From the NCBI GenBank assembly GCA_937891045.1, contig CALBEV010000015.1, positions 1 through 10,923 on the forward strand: 10,923 nt of DNA, in the 5' to 3' direction. The notes beneath the pieces are model-generated. The model ran no database searches. It was not told where the DNA came from and worked only from the letters and a program-made list of their open reading frames with translations. Every line of letters begins with the position of its first letter. The first letter of the stretch is position 1. The translations under genes and the position numbers were made by a program. Below are positions 7,565-10,923 of the stretch, piece after piece. The DNA is from an uncultured Burkholderiales bacterium (GTDB lineage: Bacteria; Pseudomonadota; Gammaproteobacteria; Burkholderiales; Burkholderiaceae).

Positions 7565-8485
7565 TCAGTGGGCTTGGTGTGCCCAGAGCAAAAAGGCTTC
7601 GCGGCCTTCGCGCAGCAAAGACACTTGTTGGCCCACAGGCAGGCACAGCTTGGTCGGCACATGGCCAAACGGCAGGCGGGTCAGCACAGGCGTTTTCAGC
7701 TGCGAACGCAGCCAGGCCACCACGCTGTTCAAGTTGTAACCCTTGTCGTGCGGGCTCAGTTTGAAATCGGTGAATGCCCCCAACACAATGGCTTTTTGCT
7801 GGGCCAAGATGCCCGCATTCAACAACTGGGTCAGCATGCGTTCGATCCGGTAAGGATGCTCGGCCACATCTTCCAAGAACAACACACCGCCCTGCACTTC
7901 GGGGATGTAGGGCGTGCCGACCAGGCTGCACAGCACGCTCAAGTTGCCGCCCCACAGCGTGGCGTCTTCAGCCAACAGGGTTTTCTTCGGCAAGTGTTCC
8001 AGGTCCGGGGCGGGCAAGCGCCAACCGGCCCCTTCCCCCCTGCCCTGCGCCATGTCTTCAAAACAAGCCAGGGTGATCTCATCCAGATGCGCCGCGCCAA
8101 AGTCGCTGGCGGCGTGCGGGCCGGCCCAGCTGATGGCCTTGGTTTTGGCCAGCAAACCCATTTGCAAGGCTGTGAAATCGCTGTGCCCCACCCACTGGCT
8201 GCCCGCTTTGATGGACGCGGCGATGGCCTTGTAGGGGAGTTTTTTCAGCAAGCGTGTCAGGCCGTAGCCACCCCGTGTCGGCATGATGATGTCGGCACCG
8301 CTGGCGGCCGCGCGGCTGATGGCCAACAAACGCGTGTCGTCGTCACCGGCGAAACGCTGATCGCTGCTTTTGGCATCGGGATCAAGTTCCACATCGTGGC
8401 CCATGTTGCGCAGGCGTTTCTCAGCCAGGCGCAGGGCGGCTTTGTCGCGCAGTGCACCGGAGGGGGAATAAATGTAGATGTGCAT
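7565..8485 (-). CDS. ldcA: Muramoyltetrapeptide LD-carboxypeptidase (peptidase family S66)
   Basis: A 306-residue cytoplasmic LD-carboxypeptidase, which removes the terminal D-alanine from recycled murein tetrapeptides. The S66 catalytic triad is complete: S102 in VGHSDFTALQ, E205 in LFLEDVAEHPYR and H275 in LPFGHVPT. Other family marks are the N-terminal IYIYSPSG, RFAGDDDTRL, TRGGYGLTRLL, the substrate-loop segment TLWGGNLSVLCSLVGTPY and AIVLGAFTDF. Length matches E. coli LdcA closely. I chose ATG 8485 because AGAGA lies 6 bp upstream and family members begin right at the IYSPSG strand. An in-frame ATG at 8506 would add seven residues and has no ribosome-binding site. It lies 83 bp after the TadA fusion gene and 13 bp before the aldehyde dehydrogenase leader ORF, probably in one transcription unit. 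Confidence 0.92.
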   Translation of the reverse strand: MHIYIYSPSGALRDKAALRLAEKRLRNMGHDVELDPDAKSSDQRFAGDDDTRLLAISRAAASGADIIMPTRGGYGLTRLLKKLPYKAIAASIKAGSQWVGHSDFTALQMGLLAKTKAISWAGPHAASDFGAAHLDEITLACFEDMAQGRGEGAGWRLPAPDLEHLPKKTLLAEDATLWGGNLSVLCSLVGTPYIPEVQGGVLFLEDVAEHPYRIERMLTQLLNAGILAQQKAIVLGAFTDFKLSPHDKGYNLNSVVAWLRSQLKTPVLTRLPFGHVPTKLCLPVGQQVSLLREGREAFLLWAHQAH

Positions 8486-8568
8486 GATTTTTCTCTGAAG
8501 CGGCATTGTCGGTCAGTCTGCGGGCTGGTCGGCTGGACCCCATGCTGCTCCATCAGAGGCTGATAAGT

Positions 8569-9984
8569 TCAAGCTAAATGTTGGAGCGCCAATGCCGCCA
8601 CTTCAGCGCCGTGCTCTTGCACGAAGTGCCCCGCTTGTGGCAACAGCACCGGGGCTGGGCAACCCCGAATCTGCTGATGTAAATCGCGCATCACTGCTTC
8701 ACCCAACACCGGGTCTTGCTGGCCAATCACCATCAGGCTTTTGCCCGACCATTCGTTTTGCCAAAAGCTTTGGGCTTGACGCGACACCGATGCGCCTTCA
8801 CTGTCTTCAAACTCAGGGACCATGGCGGGAAAAGCCCGCAAGGCCGCGCGGTGACCAGCATCCGGAAACGGTGCGTTGTAGGCTTCGCATTCGTCGTCGC
8901 TCATTTGCGGGTTGCCGCGCCCGAACAACCGCCCCACATCAAACAGCGGTTTGTCGGCGCACATTTGTCGCCACGCCAAAAAGCCGGGGCTTAAAGGCTT
9001 TTCACCGGTGGCCAAGGTGGTGTTCATCACCAACAGGCCTTGGTAACGCTGCGGCGCGGCCATTGGCAAGGTCAGGCCCAGCAAACCGCCCCAGTCTTGC
9101 ACCACCAAGTGCACACGCTGCAAGTCCAGCGCTTCAATGAATTCAAGCAAGACCTGGCGGTGCCATTCAAAATGGTGGGCGCTGTCTTTTTTTGGTTTGT
9201 CGCTCTTGCCAAAACCAGGCAGATCGGGTGCCACCACACGGTGGCCCGCGTTCAAAAAGACCGGCAGCATTTTTCGATAGAGGTAACTCCATGCGGGGTT
9301 GCCATGCAAACACAGCCAAGTGATGGGCGCATCTGCTGGGCCCTCGTCCAAGTAGTGCATGCGCAGGCCGTTCAGGCTGGCCAAGTCGCTGATGTATTGC
9401 GCGGTCCAGGGGTAGTCGGGCAGGTTTTCAAACCGCTGCTCGGGGGTGCGCAAGGCATCTTCCCGCAAGCGGGTGTTTGCGGCTTGTTGCTTGTGTTGCT
9501 GGCGCTGCGTCTTGAAAAAATCTTGCAGCAAGGCGCTGGCTTCTTCGGCCCTCACCCCGCCCGTGGCTTGGGTTTGGTGGTTGAGTTGCGGATGGTCAAA
9601 CAAATTCAACACCGAGCCCGCCGCGCCGGTTTTCGGCTCTGCGGCACCCCACACGACACGTTTCAGCCGCGCATGCAGCATCGCGCCCGCACACATGGCG
9701 CAAGGCTCCAGGGTCACATACAGGGTGCAATCGTCCAAGCGGTAATTGCCCAATTTTTCAGCAGCTGCGCGCAAGGCCAAGATCTCGGCATGGGCGCTTG
9801 GGTCGTGCAAACCGATCGGGGCGTTGTGCTCTTGCGCCACCACTTCGCCGTTCTTCACCACCACCGCGCCCACGGGCACTTCCCCGGCTTCACGGGCTGC
9901 TTGGGCCTGCTGCAAGGCCAAGCGCATGAAATCGTCGTCGCGCTTTGACACGTCGGAAGGGTTGAAGGTAGAAGGCATGACCAT
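8569..9984 (-). CDS. tadA: Fusion of tRNA adenosine(34) deaminase TadA with a haloalkane dehalogenase-type alpha/beta hydrolase
   Basis: One uninterrupted 471-residue frame carries two complete enzymes. Residues about 14-160 are TadA, which deaminates A34 to inosine in tRNA-Arg(ACG): EVPVGAVVV (35-43), zinc ligands H65, C95 and C98 (HAE, PCAMC) and proton shuttle E67. A glutamine/lysine-rich linker (about 155-173) leads to RTPEQRFENLPDYPW, which matches the N-terminus of Xanthobacter DhlA. The hydrolase has HGNPAWSYLYRKM (227-239), nucleophile D297 with halide-binding W298 in VVQDWGG, second tryptophan W338 in GFLAWRQ, acid D424 in QQDPVLG and histidine H453 in AGHFVQE, a full subfamily-I dehalogenase set. 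Free-standing TadA is usually about 150-180 residues. ATG 9984 is one of several starts (GTG 9990, ATG 9978), none with a clear Shine-Dalgarno. Dehalogenase activity is inferred only. Confidence 0.9.
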   Translation of the reverse strand: MVMPSTFNPSDVSKRDDDFMRLALQQAQAAREAGEVPVGAVVVKNGEVVAQEHNAPIGLHDPSAHAEILALRAAAEKLGNYRLDDCTLYVTLEPCAMCAGAMLHARLKRVVWGAAEPKTGAAGSVLNLFDHPQLNHQTQATGGVRAEEASALLQDFFKTQRQQHKQQAANTRLREDALRTPEQRFENLPDYPWTAQYISDLASLNGLRMHYLDEGPADAPITWLCLHGNPAWSYLYRKMLPVFLNAGHRVVAPDLPGFGKSDKPKKDSAHHFEWHRQVLLEFIEALDLQRVHLVVQDWGGLLGLTLPMAAPQRYQGLLVMNTTLATGEKPLSPGFLAWRQMCADKPLFDVGRLFGRGNPQMSDDECEAYNAPFPDAGHRAALRAFPAMVPEFEDSEGASVSRQAQSFWQNEWSGKSLMVIGQQDPVLGEAVMRDLHQQIRGCPAPVLLPQAGHFVQEHGAEVAALALQHLA

Positions 9985-10074
9985 GGGCACAAATTCAGGT
10001 TGCTTCCATGTTAACCAAGGCGCTCAGACACACAGGCCAATAACCATCCGCGCTCAGCCTGCTGGCCCGGTTTT
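9985..10074 (-). other. Gap upstream of the tadA fusion
   Basis: These 90 bp lie between the methyltransferase stop and the tadA start. I see no tRNA, no convincing hairpin with a T-run and no strong promoter match. The segment AACCTGAATTTGTGCCC just before the ATG has no Shine-Dalgarno-like purine run. Confidence 0.4.
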
Positions 10075-10755
10075 TCAGTCGCGCTGGTAATTCAGCAAGC
10101 GTCCTCGGTAGGGCGTGGTGTCGTGCAAGGGGCTCAAGATCTCGCTTTGGGTCAAACCAAAACCATGCAGCTGCATGGCCTTGTGAAAGGCCGAGCGCTG
10201 GCCACGGTTGGGATCGATGATCAACACCTGCGCATGCGCTGCGGCGTGGCTTTGAATGAAGCCTGCCAACTGCGCGGGGTGGTCCCGCTCATACAGCACG
10301 TCGCTGCCAATGATCAGGTCAAACTTGCCCAGCAAGGGATTGCTGCGCTCCCAATGCCCCTGCACATAAGGCAGCAAAGGCAAACCGTTCAAGCGCAAAT
10401 TGGCGCTCAAAAACCGTTGGGTATAGGGGTGGTAATCGGAGGCGGTGACCGCGCCGAAGCGTCGGTGAATCACCAAACTGGCCAAGCCCAAACCACAACC
10501 AATTTCCAGGATGCGTAATTTTTCAAGCGGCCAGGTCTGCATCAGGTCGGCCATTTTTTGAGCCGACGGCCAGACCAAACCAAACAGCGGCCAAGTGGCC
10601 GAAGACACGCCTAAAGCCAAGGCAATGCCGTCTGGGTCGTGGAATTGTTGTTTGTCCAACAAGGAGCGGATGTTCAAAGCTGCGCCACCGGCGACTTCGA
10701 CGCGTTCTTGTTTGACGAGGTAGCCCAATCCGATGTCGGATGGGCTGGGACTCAA
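10075..10755 (-). CDS. METTL21-like (Methyltransf_16) class I SAM-dependent methyltransferase
   Basis: A 226-residue seven-beta-strand methyltransferase. Motif I is [13 protein letters not shown] (82-94), the acidic SAM-ribose residue is D107 in ASDYHP, and [14 protein letters not shown] (146-159) is the post-motif typical of the METTL21/Methyltransf_16 group, along with GLVWPSA (59-65) before motif I. That group includes protein-lysine methyltransferases; the substrate here cannot be read from sequence. The frame is closed upstream by a TGA, and no ATG or GTG lies between that TGA and TTG 10755. The TTG overlaps the infA stop (TTGA) and is preceded by GGAAG about 9 bp upstream, so TTG initiation coupled to infA is the best reading. 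Neighbours suggest a possible translation-related target, but this is inference. Confidence 0.87.
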   Translation of the reverse strand: MSPSPSDIGLGYLVKQERVEVAGGAALNIRSLLDKQQFHDPDGIALALGVSSATWPLFGLVWPSAQKMADLMQTWPLEKLRILEIGCGLGLASLVIHRRFGAVTASDYHPYTQRFLSANLRLNGLPLLPYVQGHWERSNPLLGKFDLIIGSDVLYERDHPAQLAGFIQSHAAAHAQVLIIDPNRGQRSAFHKAMQLHGFGLTQSEILSPLHDTTPYRGRLLNYQRD

Positions 10756-10923
10756 AACCGCCGCTTCCGGGGACCGGTGGGACCTTTGCCTTCAATGTGT
10801 CTGAAGGTGATACGGCCTTTGGTCATGTCGTAGGGGGAGAGTTCAAGGGTGACCTTGTCGCCAGCCAAGATGCGGATGTGGTGCATGCGCATCTTGCCTG
10901 CGGTGTAGGCCACGAGTTCGTGG
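10752..10923 (-). CDS. infA: Translation initiation factor IF-1 (5' end beyond window)
   Basis: The 56 complete codons before the TGA encode the C-terminal two thirds of IF1, the small OB-fold protein that occupies the ribosomal A site during initiation. Recognisable stretches are [30 protein letters not shown] and [11 protein letters not shown], matching the E. coli pattern [23 protein letters not shown] with the strand order intact. Unlike E. coli IF1, which ends soon after the last strand, this one carries a basic tail, [13 protein letters not shown]. Such tails occur in one of the IF1 versions of Burkholderiales, many of which have more than one infA. The start codon and promoter lie beyond base 10923. 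The TGA overlaps the TTG start of the methyltransferase. Confidence 0.95.
   Translation of the reverse strand, partial: HELVAYTAGKMRMHHIRILAGDKVTLELSPYDMTKGRITFRHIEGKGPTGPRKRRF

Noticed and set aside
7544..8563. A 339-codon open frame on the plus strand opposite ldcA
   Set aside because: Shadow of ldcA: low-information Q/G/H-rich translation, while the minus strand has the full S66 triad.
9985..10074. Terminator or small RNA between the methyltransferase and tadA genes
   Set aside because: No stable stem followed by a T-run could be drawn on either strand by eye.
1..10923. CRISPR array, insertion sequence, tRNA/rRNA gene or prophage signs
   Set aside because: No regularly spaced repeats, terminal inverted repeats, transposase motifs or tRNA-like cloverleaf were found; the only notable repeat is the two-copy 41-bp element at 7449-7551.

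Overview
The window is a chromosomal housekeeping segment of a GC-rich betaproteobacterium, most likely Burkholderiales and probably Comamonadaceae (Limnohabitans/Rhodoferax-like). The evidence is the gene order ygfZ<>mltG-tmk-holB-tatD, an IF1 with a basic C-terminal tail, and the protein sequence style. No genus can be fixed from sequence reading alone. I see no rRNA, tRNA, CRISPR array, insertion sequence, integrase or phage gene.

Left part, 1-5343. The tail of an unidentified rightward gene (1-116) converges on ygfZ (minus strand). ygfZ starts divergently from a rightward, tightly packed cluster: mltG (peptidoglycan lytic transglycosylase), tmk (dTMP kinase), holB (DNA polymerase III delta'), tatD (metal-dependent DNase/hydrolase) and an exported ankyrin-repeat protein. 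tmk/holB and tatD/ankyrin overlap by ATGA, and mltG/tmk are 5 bp apart, so the run looks like one operon joining cell-wall, nucleotide and replication functions. The first ~58 bases of the ankyrin gene are strikingly AT-rich.

Right part, 5340-10923, is all on the minus strand. In transcription order it holds infA (IF1, cut by the window edge), a METTL21-like class I methyltransferase whose TTG start overlaps the infA stop, a single-ORF fusion of tRNA adenosine deaminase TadA with a DhlA-type haloalkane dehalogenase, an LD-carboxypeptidase (peptidoglycan recycling), an NAD(P)-dependent aldehyde dehydrogenase, and an exported DUF3365/Tll0287-like haem protein. The DUF3365 gene ends exactly against the ankyrin gene, the two stops sharing TTAA.

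The main points of interest are: the TadA-haloalkane dehalogenase fusion with both active sites apparently intact; a 41-bp near-perfect repeat of the aldehyde dehydrogenase 5' end, which forms a 21-codon leader ORF whose TGA overlaps the real ATG; the IF1-methyltransferase coupling; and the AT-rich signal-peptide segment. No clearly new multi-gene system is evident. The fusion protein is the best candidate for something unusual.
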